This document shows, piece after piece, positions 48,666 to 57,800 of a DNA stretch of 64,000 nucleotides. The position numbers and the translations under genes are program-made. This DNA comes from Tessaracoccus sp. MC1865 (GTDB lineage Bacteria > Actinomycetota > Actinomycetes > Propionibacteriales > Propionibacteriaceae), in contig NZ_CP072596.1 in NCBI RefSeq assembly GCF_017815535.1, forward strand, positions 1,364,001 to 1,428,000, given 5' to 3'. Below the pieces are notes generated by a model. It ran no database searches and was not told the origin of the DNA. It worked only from the letters and a program-made list of their open reading frames with translations. Within the stretch, counting starts at the first letter, position 1. Each line of letters begins with the position of its first letter.

Positions 48666-50001
48666 GGCGCTCCTTCACTTCTCGCACCACGCGGGCGTAG
48701 AACTCTTCGTCCAGTGTGTACCTGGCCCGGAGGATGAGGTAGCTGACGGCCATCAGGATCATGGGGAGCACGAGCATCGACAGCCGGATAGTGGTGGCGC
48801 CGCTGACGGTCACGTCTGCGGCGCTGGTGGCCTCGTCGATGCCGGAGATGATCACGGTGGCGCCCACCACGCCGCTGGCGATGGCGTTGCTGAGCTTATA
48901 GATGAACGGCTGCAGCGAGAACGTGATGGATTCGTTGCGGCGGCCGAGCTTCCACTCGCCGTACTCAACGGAATCAGCGATGAACATCACCATGAGCAGC
49001 TGGATCGCGCCCTGACCGCTGAACAGCAGCACGCCGGCCGCCGCCACCAGCGGCAGCGAGGTGCCGGAGAAGAGGAACACGACGTAGCCGGCGAGGCACA
49101 GCACGGTGGCGAGCAGGTGGATCTGGCGGCGCTTCAGCACCCTGGAGACCAGTGGGAAGAGGGCGAGGGCGGCGATCTGCGTGACGCCGAGCACAGCCGC
49201 GAAAATGGGGTACGCGCCCTCGTCGTCGAAGATGTACTTGAAGTAGTAGAGGCCGAACGACGTGGTGGTGATGTAGCCGGCCATGTAGGCCACCATCGCC
49301 AACGTGACCCACATCAGCTGGTCGTTGCGGAAGATGACGGTGAAGAGCTCGCGCAGGGGGGTGGCTTCAGGCCTGGTGGTGACCCTCTCGCGCGTGAGGA
49401 GGAGGTTGAGCGACTGGAACGCCAACATGATCACGACCAGTGCCACGGCCAGTGCGAACCAGGCGGTGCGCTCCGAGCCGAACACGTCGGTCAACCAGCG
49501 CGTGAGCGGTACCAGGCCGACGGCGATGGAGAACAGGCCGACGTTGGCACAGATCCTGGCCACCACCCCGATGCGTTCGCGCTCCTTCTGATCACGCGTC
49601 AGCGAGGGCAGCATGGACCAGTAGGCGATGTCGTTGATGGTGAACGCGATCTCCCACACCAGGTACAGGACGGTGAACAGGATCACGTAGTTCCAGCCGT
49701 CGACGCCGGTGTCGAAGAAGATCATCAGAGTGGCGATGCCCCAGAGCAGCCCGCCCCAGAAGATCCACGGCTTGAACTTGCCCCATCTGGTGTGGGTGTT
49801 GTCCACGATCACGCCCATGAAGGGGTCGTTGACGGCGTCGAAGATGCGCATCACCACGAGGATGACCGTCACGACGGCGAGCTGCGCGCCGCTGACGTCG
49901 AGCACGTCGGTGAGGTAGAACAGGAGGTACATCGACACCAGAGCTGCGACCATGTCGCGCCCCAGAGTGCCCAGGCCGAAGCCCCAACGGTTACGCGTCA
50001 T
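48643..50001 (-). CDS. GPH-family sugar:cation symporter
   Basis: 452 residues from the ATG at 50001; a TTG at 50010 is possible. Twelve spans and the GPH hallmarks near the start: MRIFDAVNDPFMGVIVDNT and RWGKFKPWIFWG, as in MelB. It likely imports an alpha-glucoside that the downstream GH13 enzyme splits. The start has no Shine-Dalgarno but sits inside a 17-codon upstream mini-ORF whose stop lies 8 nt past it, so it may be translated by reinitiation. Confidence 0.88.
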   Translation of the reverse strand: MTRNRWGFGLGTLGRDMVAALVSMYLLFYLTDVLDVSGAQLAVVTVILVVMRIFDAVNDPFMGVIVDNTHTRWGKFKPWIFWGGLLWGIATLMIFFDTGVDGWNYVILFTVLYLVWEIAFTINDIAYWSMLPSLTRDQKERERIGVVARICANVGLFSIAVGLVPLTRWLTDVFGSERTAWFALAVALVVIMLAFQSLNLLLTRERVTTRPEATPLRELFTVIFRNDQLMWVTLAMVAYMAGYITTTSFGLYYFKYIFDDEGAYPIFAAVLGVTQIAALALFPLVSRVLKRRQIHLLATVLCLAGYVVFLFSGTSLPLVAAAGVLLFSGQGAIQLLMVMFIADSVEYGEWKLGRRNESITFSLQPFIYKLSNAIASGVVGATVIISGIDEATSAADVTVSGATTIRLSMLVLPMILMAVSYLILRARYTLDEEFYARVVREVKERHVVQAAD

Positions 50002-50044
50002 TGTGGTCAACCCGGAAGCTGCCCTGGTCGGGGTCCAACGTCAT
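49991..50044 (-). CDS. Leaderless 17-codon mini-ORF overlapping the symporter start
   Basis: ATG at 50044 reads MTLDPDQGSFRVDHNDA and stops at TAA 49993-49991. TAGGGT (50057-50052 minus) lies 7 nt before the ATG, as for other leaderless genes in this window. The symporter ATG (50001) is inside it in another frame. It may serve only to load ribosomes or as a regulatory leader peptide. Coding is inferred from arrangement. Confidence 0.4.
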   Translation of the reverse strand: MTLDPDQGSFRVDHNDA

Positions 50045-50204
50045 GCTGCACACCCTAGTGACGCAGATGGGCCATAGACCCCGGAAAAGGGCCACGCTGC
50101 AACCCATTGGAACCCCCAAGTACCTCGAACGTAGTAGATCGAGAGCCTACTCCCACCGTTGAAGGGGCCAGCAGGGTCCGCCCACGGCCTCTGGCCGGTG
50201 TGTC

Positions 50205-50993
50205 TCAGGGCCGGGTCAGGCAGAGGACCGTCACAGCGATACTGCACGTGCCCGGGGCGACCTCCGCCGGGGAACCGTGAAAGGCGTTGGGGCCCATGGC
50301 GATGAGGTCGTGCGTCTGCTCGGCGGTGAGGTCTGCGGTGCGCTCGACCGTCGCCGTGCCGGCGTCCCAGCCAGGGAAGGCGGCGGTGACGGCTTCGGCC
50401 TTGTCCTCCGGCACGTCCAGTAGCCCGTGGCGTGCCCTGATCTCGCGGAGGTGGGTGGGGAGGGGCACCACCACGACCAGCCGGCCCCCGGGCTCGAGGA
50501 CCCGCCCGAACTCCGCGGGGTTGCGGGGGGCGAAAACGCACAGCAGGGCATCGACGGCGCCGTCGGACACCGGTAGCCCCGCCCAGGTGTCCGCGACGAC
50601 GGCCCCGGCGCGGGGATGGACGCGCGCGGCCCGCTTAGCGGCCGCGACGGAGACGTCGGTGGCGAGGCCCTGCGCGTCGGGCAATGCGTTGAGGGTGTGG
50701 GCCAGGTAGTACCCGGTTCCCGCGCCCACCTCCAGGACCCGCGTGGCGCCCGCTGCCGCGTCGGCCACGGCGTCGGCGATGGGGCTGAAGAGGCCGCTGC
50801 CCAGAAAGCGGGCCCGGGCATCGAGCATGGCGGGCGTATCGGCGTTCTTCGGCGCGGCGTGGCCCAAGAGGTTGACGTAGCCCTGACGGGCGATGTCGTG
50901 GGTGTGGTTGCCCGGGCAGCGCAGGGCGCCGTCGTGCCGGTGGAGTGGCTGGTCGCAATGGGGGCAGCTCAGCCAGTCGAGCGGGTGCGTCAT
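50205..50993 (-). CDS. RlmA-type 23S rRNA (guanine-N1) methyltransferase
   Basis: 262 residues from the ATG at 50993, overlapping the SURF1 stop. The N-terminus has the RlmA zinc site LSCPHCDQPLHRHDGALRCPGNHTHD, then QGYVNLL as in RlmA. The SAM motif is VLEVGAGTGYYLAH, followed by LLCVFAPRNPAEFGRVLEPGG. RlmA I/II methylate G745 or G748; TlrB gives tylosin resistance. Which position is modified here is not evident. Confidence 0.85.
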   Translation of the reverse strand: MTHPLDWLSCPHCDQPLHRHDGALRCPGNHTHDIARQGYVNLLGHAAPKNADTPAMLDARARFLGSGLFSPIADAVADAAAGATRVLEVGAGTGYYLAHTLNALPDAQGLATDVSVAAAKRAARVHPRAGAVVADTWAGLPVSDGAVDALLCVFAPRNPAEFGRVLEPGGRLVVVVPLPTHLREIRARHGLLDVPEDKAEAVTAAFPGWDAGTATVERTADLTAEQTHDLIAMGPNAFHGSPAEVAPGTCSIAVTVLCLTRP

Positions 50994-51784
50994 CTGTGCT
51001 GCTCGTCGGCGCGTGGCAGGTCGACAGGGCTGACGACGCTGGCGGGTGCAGCCTGGGCCTTCTTCCGAGCCTTGCGACGATCGCGGATGTCGCCCCGGAT
51101 GAGCACGACCAGGCCGATGATGCCGATCACCGTGAACGCGAACCACTGCAGCGCATAGGAGAAGTGGCTGCCCTCGTCCAGCGGCGGGGGGCCGAGGGGG
51201 GTGAGGCCGGACGAGTCCGCGGGGCTCGACTCGATCACGGACACGAAGCCGTTGACCAGCTCAAGACCCATGACGTCGCCGAGGACGTCGGAGTTGATCA
51301 GGCGGAGTTGGCCGTCGTGCGGGGTCATGGCGCCCACGTCGCCGCGCTGATTGCGTTGCACGAAGCCCGTGATCGTGACGGTCCCGGTGGGCAGCGTGGG
51401 TTTCTCGGCCTCGGGTGCGGCGCCCTGGCGGGGCAGGAAGCCGCGGTTGACCAGCAGGTGGTCACCCTGGTCCGTCTCCAGCACGGCCAGGAACTCGGAA
51501 CCGTAGACGCCGTCGAGCGAACGGTAACGGACCTGGAACTGCTGGGGCACGTACTCGCCCGTGGCCGTGACGCGGTACCACTGGTCGTCGTCGCCGATCT
51601 CGCCGCTCATCACCTCCTGGTAGGGCCGCACCTCCTGCGACTCATGGGCCACGACGGTGGCGTTGCGCTCGCGACGTTGGTCGAGGCGGTCGAGCTGCCA
51701 GCGGCCGAGTTGGACGAAGGTGAAGGCCAGCAGCACTCCGATCAATGTGATCGCGACGTAGCGGATGACCTGTGTGCGGGTCAC
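50990..51784 (-). CDS. SURF1-family cytochrome oxidase assembly protein
   Basis: 264 residues. Two membrane spans near the ends (about 8-25 and 215-235) flank an extracytoplasmic domain with LGRWQLDRLDQRRERNA, LVNRGFLPRQG and FSYALQWFAFTVIGI, the SURF1 motifs. The family helps assemble heme-copper oxidase. GAGGAGGA precedes the GTG start. It overlaps both neighbours in the operon DUF3099-SURF1-methyltransferase. Confidence 0.9.
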   Translation of the reverse strand: MTRTQVIRYVAITLIGVLLAFTFVQLGRWQLDRLDQRRERNATVVAHESQEVRPYQEVMSGEIGDDDQWYRVTATGEYVPQQFQVRYRSLDGVYGSEFLAVLETDQGDHLLVNRGFLPRQGAAPEAEKPTLPTGTVTITGFVQRNQRGDVGAMTPHDGQLRLINSDVLGDVMGLELVNGFVSVIESSPADSSGLTPLGPPPLDEGSHFSYALQWFAFTVIGIIGLVVLIRGDIRDRRKARKKAQAAPASVVSPVDLPRADEQHR

Positions 51785-52098
51785 GAATCGTCCTCCTCGA
51801 GGGTGCCCTTGACCACGTCACCGGCGGTGAGGGACTTGGCGTCCGCCGACGGCTCTGCGGGGGCCGGTGGGGGCGGCCGGTGGTCCACCTGGTTAGCCAG
51901 CAGCACCGCCGCGAGCGCGAGCACGGCCGCGAGTACCAGCGTGACGACCTTCCACCAGCCAGGGACGATCAGGAAGGCCACGAACAGCGCCGTGCGCACG
52001 CCCATGGTGATCAGGTAGCGCTTCTGCCGCTCCGCCAGATCGAGGCTGCGACTTCGCCCGGCGCTGGTGATCAGCGCTGCGTCGTCCGTCTTGGCCAT
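51781..52098 (-). CDS. DUF3099 membrane protein
   Basis: 105 residues. N-terminal LITSAGRSRSLDLAERQKRYLITMGVRTALF followed by two spans is the DUF3099 pattern; a Pro-rich tail follows. Function unknown; typical of actinobacteria. TATGCT (52110-52105 minus) is 6 nt before the ATG and no ribosome-binding site is seen, so it should head a leaderless transcript for the three-gene operon. Confidence 0.82.
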   Translation of the reverse strand: MAKTDDAALITSAGRSRSLDLAERQKRYLITMGVRTALFVAFLIVPGWWKVVTLVLAAVLALAAVLLANQVDHRPPPPAPAEPSADAKSLTAGDVVKGTLEEDDS

Positions 52099-52192
52099 AC
52101 TTCGAGCATAGTCTTCGCGTCACTGCGCAGCCGAGTGGCCGCACGCCGGGACACGGCGACAAGCAAGACTGCCGTCGGGTAAGTTGCTCTCC

Positions 52193-52909
52193 GTGGCTGA
52201 AGAACAAGGACGCGTAGTACTCATCACCGGCGGCTCCAAGGGCATCGGCCGTGCGATGGCAGAGGCATTCCGCGATGCCGGGTACCGCGTCGCAGCGACG
52301 TACCGCTCCGGCGGCGTGCCCGATGGCGTCCTCGGCGTCACCTGCGACATCACGGACCAGGGCCAGGTGGACCAGGCCTTCGACCACATCGAGGCTGAGC
52401 TCGGTCCGGTCGAGATCGTCGTCGCCAACGCCGGCGTCACGAAGGACACCCTGCTGATGCGGATGTCGGACGACGACTGGAACGCCGTCATCGACACCAA
52501 CCTCACCGGCACCTTCCGGGTCGTGCGCCGCGCCACGAAGAAGATGACGCGGGCCCGCTTCGGCCGGGTCATCCTCATCTCCTCCGTGGTGGCACTCCTG
52601 GGCTCGCCCGGACAGATCAACTACTCCTCGTCGAAGGCCGCGCTCGTCGGCATGGCGCGCAGCCTCACCCGCGAGCTGGGCACCCGCAACATCACCTCGA
52701 ACGTGATCGCGCCCGGCTTCATCGAGACCGAGATGACCGCCGTGCTCGGCGACGAGCTCATCGCGGACTACAACAAGCGGATCCCCGCAGGCCGGCTGGG
52801 CAGCGTCGACGACGTGGCCAGGGCCGCGCTCTTCCTCGCCTCGGACGGCGCGGGTTACATCTCCGGTGCCGTGCTGCCCGTCGACGGCGGCCTCGGCATG
52901 GGTCACTGA
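52193..52909 (+). CDS. fabG: 3-oxoacyl-ACP reductase (FabG/MabA)
   Basis: 238 residues. NADPH loop TGGSKGIGRAM, NAG (VVANAGVTKDTLLMRM), catalytic Ser (LISSVVALLGSPGQ), Tyr-x-x-x-Lys (NYSSSKAAL) and the C-terminal GGLGMGH. It reduces beta-ketoacyl-ACP in fatty acid synthesis II. GTG at 52193 is 7 nt after TAAGTT (52180-52185), another leaderless start. Followed after 14 nt by fabI, the MabA-InhA order. Confidence 0.94.
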   Translation: MAEEQGRVVLITGGSKGIGRAMAEAFRDAGYRVAATYRSGGVPDGVLGVTCDITDQGQVDQAFDHIEAELGPVEIVVANAGVTKDTLLMRMSDDDWNAVIDTNLTGTFRVVRRATKKMTRARFGRVILISSVVALLGSPGQINYSSSKAALVGMARSLTRELGTRNITSNVIAPGFIETEMTAVLGDELIADYNKRIPAGRLGSVDDVARAALFLASDGAGYISGAVLPVDGGLGMGH

Positions 52910-52923
52910 GGAAGGAACTGACA

Positions 52924-53697
52924 ATGGGTCTGCTCGAAGGAAAGAACATCCTGGTCACCGGCGTGACCATGCGCACCTCGATCGCCTACGCGGTGGTCGA
53001 CATCGCCCAGCGTGAAGGCGCCAACGTCGTGGTGTCCGCGGCCGGCCGCGCGGTCGGCCCCGCCCAGCGCGCCGTCGCGAAACTCGACACCGTGCCGCCG
53101 CTGATCGAACTCGACATCACGGACCCGGAGCACCTGGCGGCGCTGCCGTCCATGCTGGGCGAGCATTTCGAGGGCGGGCTGGACGGCATCGTGCACTCCA
53201 TCGCCTACGCGGACCCGGAGAAGGCACTGGGCGGGGCGTTCCTCAGCACCGACTGGGAGACGGTCGGCAACGCGATGCACATCTCCGCCTACTCCCTGCA
53301 GTCGCTGACCATGGCGGCCAAGCCCATGCTCAACCGCGGGGCCGGGGTCGTCGGGCTCACCTTCGACGCGCGCTACTCGTGGCCCTCGTACGACTGGATG
53401 GGCGTGGCGAAGGCCGCTCTGGAATCCACCTCGCGTTACCTCGCCCGCTACCTGGGCCCGGACGGCATCCGCGTGAACCTCGTGGCGGCCGGCCCCGTGG
53501 ACACCGTGGCGAAGAAGGCCATCCCCGGTGCGTCGTCGTTCAACGACATCTGGGCCGCGCGGGCCCCGCTGTCGTGGGACGCCTCCGACGCGGTGCCCTC
53601 GGCGAAGGCCGTCGTGGCGCTGCTGAGCGACTGGTTCCCCGCCACCACCGGCGAGATGGTGCACGTCGACGGCGGGCTCCACTCGACCGGCGCCTGA
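52924..53697 (+). CDS. fabI: Enoyl-ACP reductase (FabI/InhA)
   Basis: 257 residues. NADH-binding ILVTGVTMRTSIAYAVV, HSIAYADPEKALGG, the Tyr/Lys pair in YDWMGVAKAALESTSRYLAR, and VNLVAAGPVDTVAKKAIPG. These match InhA-type actinobacterial enzymes rather than FabK/FabL. It completes the elongation cycle with fabG upstream. AAGGAA lies 7 nt before the ATG. In InhA this is the target of isoniazid and triclosan. Confidence 0.93.
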   Translation: MGLLEGKNILVTGVTMRTSIAYAVVDIAQREGANVVVSAAGRAVGPAQRAVAKLDTVPPLIELDITDPEHLAALPSMLGEHFEGGLDGIVHSIAYADPEKALGGAFLSTDWETVGNAMHISAYSLQSLTMAAKPMLNRGAGVVGLTFDARYSWPSYDWMGVAKAALESTSRYLARYLGPDGIRVNLVAAGPVDTVAKKAIPGASSFNDIWAARAPLSWDASDAVPSAKAVVALLSDWFPATTGEMVHVDGGLHSTGA

Positions 53698-53748
53698 CAC
53701 CGCGCGTCCCGCATCCCTGGGGATTGGTCGGCCGGTAGGGTTGGTGCC

Positions 53749-54534
53749 ATGGCAACGGTGGCAGAACTGGCAGGCGTGACGATCAAGCGCGGCAACAATG
53801 TGCTCCTTGACCGCATCTCGCTGATCATCCACGAGGATGAGCGCTGGGTGGTCGTCGGGCCCAACGGCGCGGGCAAGACAACCTTGCTGCAGGTGCTGTC
53901 CGCGCAGATGTATCCCAGCGACGGTGTCGTGGGGCTGCTCGGCGAAGTGGTCGGGGCGGTCGACGTGTTCGAACTGCGTCCCCGTATCGGGTTCACCTCA
54001 CTCGCGCTCGCGGAGCGGATCCCGGCGCGTGAGAAGGTCCGCGACGTGGTCCTGTCGGCCGCGTATGGCGTCCTCGGCCGCTGGCGCGAGGAGTACGACG
54101 TCTACGACGAAGCTCGGGCAGACGACCTGCTCGCCTCCCTGCGCGTCGACCAGCTCACCGGGCGCACCTTCGGCACCCTGAGCGAGGGCGAGCGCAAGCG
54201 CGTCCAGATCGCCCGGGCCCTGATGACGGATCCCGAGATGCTGCTCCTGGACGAACCGGCCAGCGGCCTCGACATCGCCGGGCGGGAAGCCCTCGTCGAC
54301 ACCCTCTCCGAGATCTGCCTCGACGAGGACTCGCCGGCCACCGTGCTGGTGACGCACCACCTGGAGGAGATCCCTGAGGGGATCACCCACGCGCTGCTGC
54401 TGCGCGACGGCCTCGTCGTGGCCTCCGGGCCGGTCGAAGCAACGCTGACCGACGAGCACCTGAGCGCCACCTTCGACATGCCGCTGACCGTCACGCAGCA
54501 CGACGGACGCTGGGCCGCCCGGAGCCGGCGATGA
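53749..54534 (+). CDS. ABC transporter ATPase subunit without visible permease
   Basis: 261 residues. Walker A GPNGAGKTT, Q-loop region IGFTSLALAERI, a degenerate signature LSEGERKRVQIA, Walker B MLLLDEPASGLD and VLVTHHLEEI. This variant is like ModF/YlmA-type ATPases of actinobacteria that have no cognate permease nearby. TAGGGT (53736-53741) lies 7 nt before the ATG. It is followed by NfeD and SPFH genes. Confidence 0.88.
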   Translation: MATVAELAGVTIKRGNNVLLDRISLIIHEDERWVVVGPNGAGKTTLLQVLSAQMYPSDGVVGLLGEVVGAVDVFELRPRIGFTSLALAERIPAREKVRDVVLSAAYGVLGRWREEYDVYDEARADDLLASLRVDQLTGRTFGTLSEGERKRVQIARALMTDPEMLLLDEPASGLDIAGREALVDTLSEICLDEDSPATVLVTHHLEEIPEGITHALLLRDGLVVASGPVEATLTDEHLSATFDMPLTVTQHDGRWAARSRR

Positions 54535-55007
54535 ACGAGTTCATGGACTGGTTCCGCGACAACCTCTGGGCCGGGTGGGGGCTGCTGGCCATGGGGCTGG
54601 CCGCCGCCGAACTCCTCACGCTCGACCTGACGTTGCTGATGCTCGCCGCCGGTGCGCTCACCGGCGGCATCGTGGCACTGGTGTTCCCGGGGCTCGTGTG
54701 GCTCCAGATCGCCGTTGCCCTGATCACCGCCGTCGCCACCCTCTTCCTGCTCCGGCCCACGCTGTTGGCCAAGGTGCGCGCCTCCAAGGGCTACCGCTCC
54801 AGCCTCGACACCCTCGTCGGCTCGAAGGGCCGCGCCACCGCCATGGTTTCCGGGATCGCCGGCGAAGTGAAGGTGGACGGCCAGGTCTGGGAGGCCCGCT
54901 CCTTCGACCCGTCGATCACCATCGAGGCCGGTGAGGAGATCGAGGTCTTCTCCATCGACGGCGTCACCCTCAGCGTCTATCCCAGTAACCGCCCACTCAC
55001 GCAGTAG
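54531..55007 (+). CDS. NfeD-family membrane protein
   Basis: 158 residues, overlapping the ATPase stop (ATGA). Two or three membrane helices (about 12-75) are followed by the OB-fold NfeD domain (LVGSKGRATAMVSGIAGEVKVDGQVWEARS and GEEIEVFSIDGVTL). NfeD proteins act with SPFH proteins in membrane quality control; the SPFH gene follows 28 bp later. Confidence 0.88.
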   Translation: MNEFMDWFRDNLWAGWGLLAMGLAAAELLTLDLTLLMLAAGALTGGIVALVFPGLVWLQIAVALITAVATLFLLRPTLLAKVRASKGYRSSLDTLVGSKGRATAMVSGIAGEVKVDGQVWEARSFDPSITIEAGEEIEVFSIDGVTLSVYPSNRPLTQ

Positions 55008-55035
55008 CCACAGCCACACCATCTTAGGAAACGCG

Positions 55036-56223
55036 ATGCCTGACCCGTCACTGTTCATTCTCATCGGCGCGGCGGTGGTCGTCGTGCTGATCCTGGCCGC
55101 CACGCTGAAGATCATCCGCCAACAACAGGTGGCGCTCGTGGAGCGGCTGGGCAAGTTCCGCAAGGCCCTCGAACCTGGGCCGCACCTCGTCGTACCGTTC
55201 TTCGACCAGATCCGCTACACCCTCGACATGCGCGAGGAGGTCGTCCCGTTCCCGCCGCAGGGCGTGATCACCGAGGACAACCTGATGGTGTCGATCGACT
55301 CGGTCATCTACTTCCAGATCGTCGACCCGGTGCGCGCCGCCTATGAGGCGCAGAACTACCGTGCCGCCATCGAACAGCTCACCATGACCACGCTGCGCAA
55401 CATCATCGGCGGCATGGACCTCGAGGCGGCTCTGACCTCGCGCGAGGAGATCAACCAGCGGCTGCGCGCCGTGCTGGACGAGGCCACCGGCAAGTGGGGC
55501 ATCAAGGTCAACCGCGTCGAGCTCCGCGCCATCGAGCCGCCGCCCACCATCCGTGACGCGATGGAGAAGGGCGCCCGCGCCGAGCGCGACAAGCGGGCCC
55601 AGATCCTGCTGGCGGAGGGCCAGCGGCAGTCGCAGATCCTGTCGGCAGGCGGTGACCGCGAGGCCGCGATCCTCCGGGCCCAGGGCGACCGCGAGGCTCA
55701 GGTGCTGCGCGCCCAGGCCGAACGGCAGGCGGCCATGCTCCGCGCCGAGGGCGAGGCGCAGGCCATCACCAACGTGTTCGAGGCCATCCACGCCGGCCAG
55801 CCGGACCAGGCGCTGCTGGCGTACCAGTACATGCAGATGCTGCCGAAGCTCGCCAACGGTGACGCGAACAAGATGTGGATCGTGCCCAGCGAACTCAACG
55901 ACGCGCTGAAGGGCCTCGGGCAGATCGCCGGCGGGGAGGCGCAGGACGTCCGCGACTACGTCTCGCAGGCCAGCACCCGGTTCCATGCGCCGAAGAAGGT
56001 CGACGTGCACGCGGAGATCGAGGAGCAGGCCGAGAAGGACAAGCAGCGCTCGGACGAGACGGTGCAGAAGGCCATCGCCGATGCGAGGGCCCTCGAACAG
56101 AACAAGCTTGCCAAGCTGCAGACCGCGGGCCGTCCCGCGCTGTCCCAGGCCGCCGACAGCCTCCCGCTGGGAGACCCTCAGCACATGGAGCAGCAGGCCG
56201 AGCAAGCCGACGAGCAGCTCTGA
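55036..56223 (+). CDS. SPFH/stomatin-like protein (QmcA type)
   Basis: 395 residues from the ATG at 55036 with AGGA 7 nt upstream. One N-terminal membrane helix (about 5-24), then the SPFH domain (QQQVALVERLGKFRKALEPG, VVPFPPQGVITEDNLMVSID, GGMDLEAALTSREEIN) and a long Ala/Gln/Glu coiled coil. Forms ring or cage assemblies in the membrane that work with FtsH or NfeD. The C-terminal ~80 residues are variable and acidic. Confidence 0.9.
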   Translation: MPDPSLFILIGAAVVVVLILAATLKIIRQQQVALVERLGKFRKALEPGPHLVVPFFDQIRYTLDMREEVVPFPPQGVITEDNLMVSIDSVIYFQIVDPVRAAYEAQNYRAAIEQLTMTTLRNIIGGMDLEAALTSREEINQRLRAVLDEATGKWGIKVNRVELRAIEPPPTIRDAMEKGARAERDKRAQILLAEGQRQSQILSAGGDREAAILRAQGDREAQVLRAQAERQAAMLRAEGEAQAITNVFEAIHAGQPDQALLAYQYMQMLPKLANGDANKMWIVPSELNDALKGLGQIAGGEAQDVRDYVSQASTRFHAPKKVDVHAEIEEQAEKDKQRSDETVQKAIADARALEQNKLAKLQTAGRPALSQAADSLPLGDPQHMEQQAEQADEQL

Positions 56224-56239
56224 GGCGTTCCCCGCAGAG

Positions 56240-56836
56240 TTAGTCGAACTGGATGCCGAACTGCCGCAGGAGGGCGAGCGCGTCGTCGTCCGGGGTCAGG
56301 CGCACGCCCTTCGTGCGGCACGACGCCAGGTCGATGCCGTAGCCGTAGCTGCCTTTGAGGTTGACGTCACGCAGGTCCGCGTCGGCGAAGCGGGCCCCGG
56401 TGAGGTCGCAGTCGGTGAAGCGGGTGCGCATCATCTTGGTCTGTGAGAAATCCACATCGGTCAGCGAGCATCGCTCGAACACCCACCGCTCCGCGGTTGC
56501 CCGCTGGAAGCTGCTGAGGTCGAGCTTGCACTCGGTGAAGTATGGCTGGCCGAGGCCCGAGGCCCCGAGTTTGCCCCAGGCGACGCCCACGAACTTGCTG
56601 CGCTCGAAGGTGCACGAGACGAACGACGTGTTCGTCAGGTCTGCCAGCGAGAGGTCGCAGTCGACGAACCGGCACTCCGTGAACATGGCCCCGAAGAGCC
56701 GGCCCTCGAGCATGGAGGCGCCCGTGAACGTGCAGGCGTCGAATTCCATGGCCTTCAGGGCCTTGTTCCCCAGTGCGCCGGAGAAGGTCTCCTCGACGAA
56801 GACCTCGTCGTCGCCGAGATCGCCCAGGTCACGCAT
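56240..56836 (-). CDS. Pentapeptide-repeat protein
   Basis: 198 residues made largely of A(D/N)LXX-type repeats (FTGASMLEGRLFGAMFTECRF, DCDLSLADL, RCSLTDVDFSQ, DCDLTGARFADADLRDVNL). Such right-handed beta-helices include Qnr and MfpA, which mimic DNA and protect gyrase, but most have no known role. AGGAGG precedes the ATG. It overlaps the transporter gene by 8 nt and lies tail-to-tail with the SPFH gene. Confidence 0.88.
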   Translation of the reverse strand: MRDLGDLGDDEVFVEETFSGALGNKALKAMEFDACTFTGASMLEGRLFGAMFTECRFVDCDLSLADLTNTSFVSCTFERSKFVGVAWGKLGASGLGQPYFTECKLDLSSFQRATAERWVFERCSLTDVDFSQTKMMRTRFTDCDLTGARFADADLRDVNLKGSYGYGIDLASCRTKGVRLTPDDDALALLRQFGIQFD

Positions 56837-57800
56837 GGCCGTCCTCCTGTCGGTGTCGTCCGAGCCGGTTGGCCAGGACGGAACTCACCAGCAGTTGCAC
56901 CTGGTGGTAGAGCATCAGTGGGATGACGACCACGCCGACGGTCGCTGTGGGGAACAGCACCATCGCCATCGGCACCCCGGTGGCGAGTGACTTCTTCGTG
57001 CCACAGAACATGATCGCGATGCTGTCCGGCCGGTTGAAGCCCAGCTTGCCCGCCAGGTGCCAGGTGAACCAGAACGTGAAGGCCAGCAGCCCCATGGTCA
57101 CCGGCAGCACCCAGGCCACATCCACCCAGCCGAGGGTGCGCCACGCGCCGGAGGCCCGTAGGTCGGAGAACGCGCCGTAGACGATCAGGACGATCACACC
57201 CTGGTCAACGTACTTGAGCCCCTTGCGGTGCCGGGCCATGAAGCCGGCCGTGACGAACCGTGAGAGTTGTCCCAGGATGAAGGGCAGCAGCAGTTGCACC
57301 ATGACGTTGTAGATCTGCTGCATGCCGATGGAGCCTCCGCTGGACGACTGGATGAACAGCACCGTCAGCAGCGGGGTGATCACCACGCCCAACACGTTGG
57401 AGGCGGTGGCCGACACCATCGCGGCCGGGATGTTGCCCCCGGCCAGCGACGTGAACGTGATCGACGACTGCACAGTCGAGGGCACCAGGCACAGGAAGAT
57501 CAGGCCGATCTTGATCGGCTCCGACAGCCACCCCTCGGGAACGGACACCAGGGGCACGGCCAGTAGTGGGTACATCACGAAGGTGATGGCCAGGATGGTG
57601 AGGTGGAGCTTCCAATGCCTGATCCCGGCCACCGTCTCCTCCGTCGACAACCGGGCCCCGTAGCCGAAGAACAGCAGGAAGATCGCGACCTTCGTGACGA
57701 TGTCGAGGACCTCGGCCGCTCCACCCTCCAGCGGCAGGATGAGCCCCAGGGCGAGGCTGGCGAGGATGGCGACCATGGTCAGGTCGAGCTTCAGTTTCAT
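56829..57800 (-). CDS. Bile acid:sodium symporter-like transporter (SBF/PF13593 type)
   Basis: 323 residues, about ten spans. N-terminal LDLTMVAILASLALGLILP and FFGYGARLSTEETVAGIRHW, a middle LCLVPSTVQSSITFTSLAGGNIPAA crossover motif, and CGTKKSLATGVPMAMVLFP near the end are typical of the SBF-like family. Substrates are organic anions or unknown. GGAG with 8-nt spacing precedes the ATG; the gene starts 4 nt inside the pabB/C stop. Confidence 0.88.
   Translation of the reverse strand: MKLKLDLTMVAILASLALGLILPLEGGAAEVLDIVTKVAIFLLFFGYGARLSTEETVAGIRHWKLHLTILAITFVMYPLLAVPLVSVPEGWLSEPIKIGLIFLCLVPSTVQSSITFTSLAGGNIPAAMVSATASNVLGVVITPLLTVLFIQSSSGGSIGMQQIYNVMVQLLLPFILGQLSRFVTAGFMARHRKGLKYVDQGVIVLIVYGAFSDLRASGAWRTLGWVDVAWVLPVTMGLLAFTFWFTWHLAGKLGFNRPDSIAIMFCGTKKSLATGVPMAMVLFPTATVGVVVIPLMLYHQVQLLVSSVLANRLGRHRQEDGHA

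Noticed and set aside
48631-50058. 475-codon plus-strand frame opposite the symporter and glucosidase start
   Set aside because: Composition is His/Gln/Glu/Val-rich antisense shadow; the minus-strand frame has clear GPH transporter motifs.
50011-50204. Binding site for the LacI-type regulator before the sugar symporter
   Set aside because: No inverted repeat resembling GTTGCAG/CTGCAAC was found there; the regulator is 18 kb away and next to another operon.
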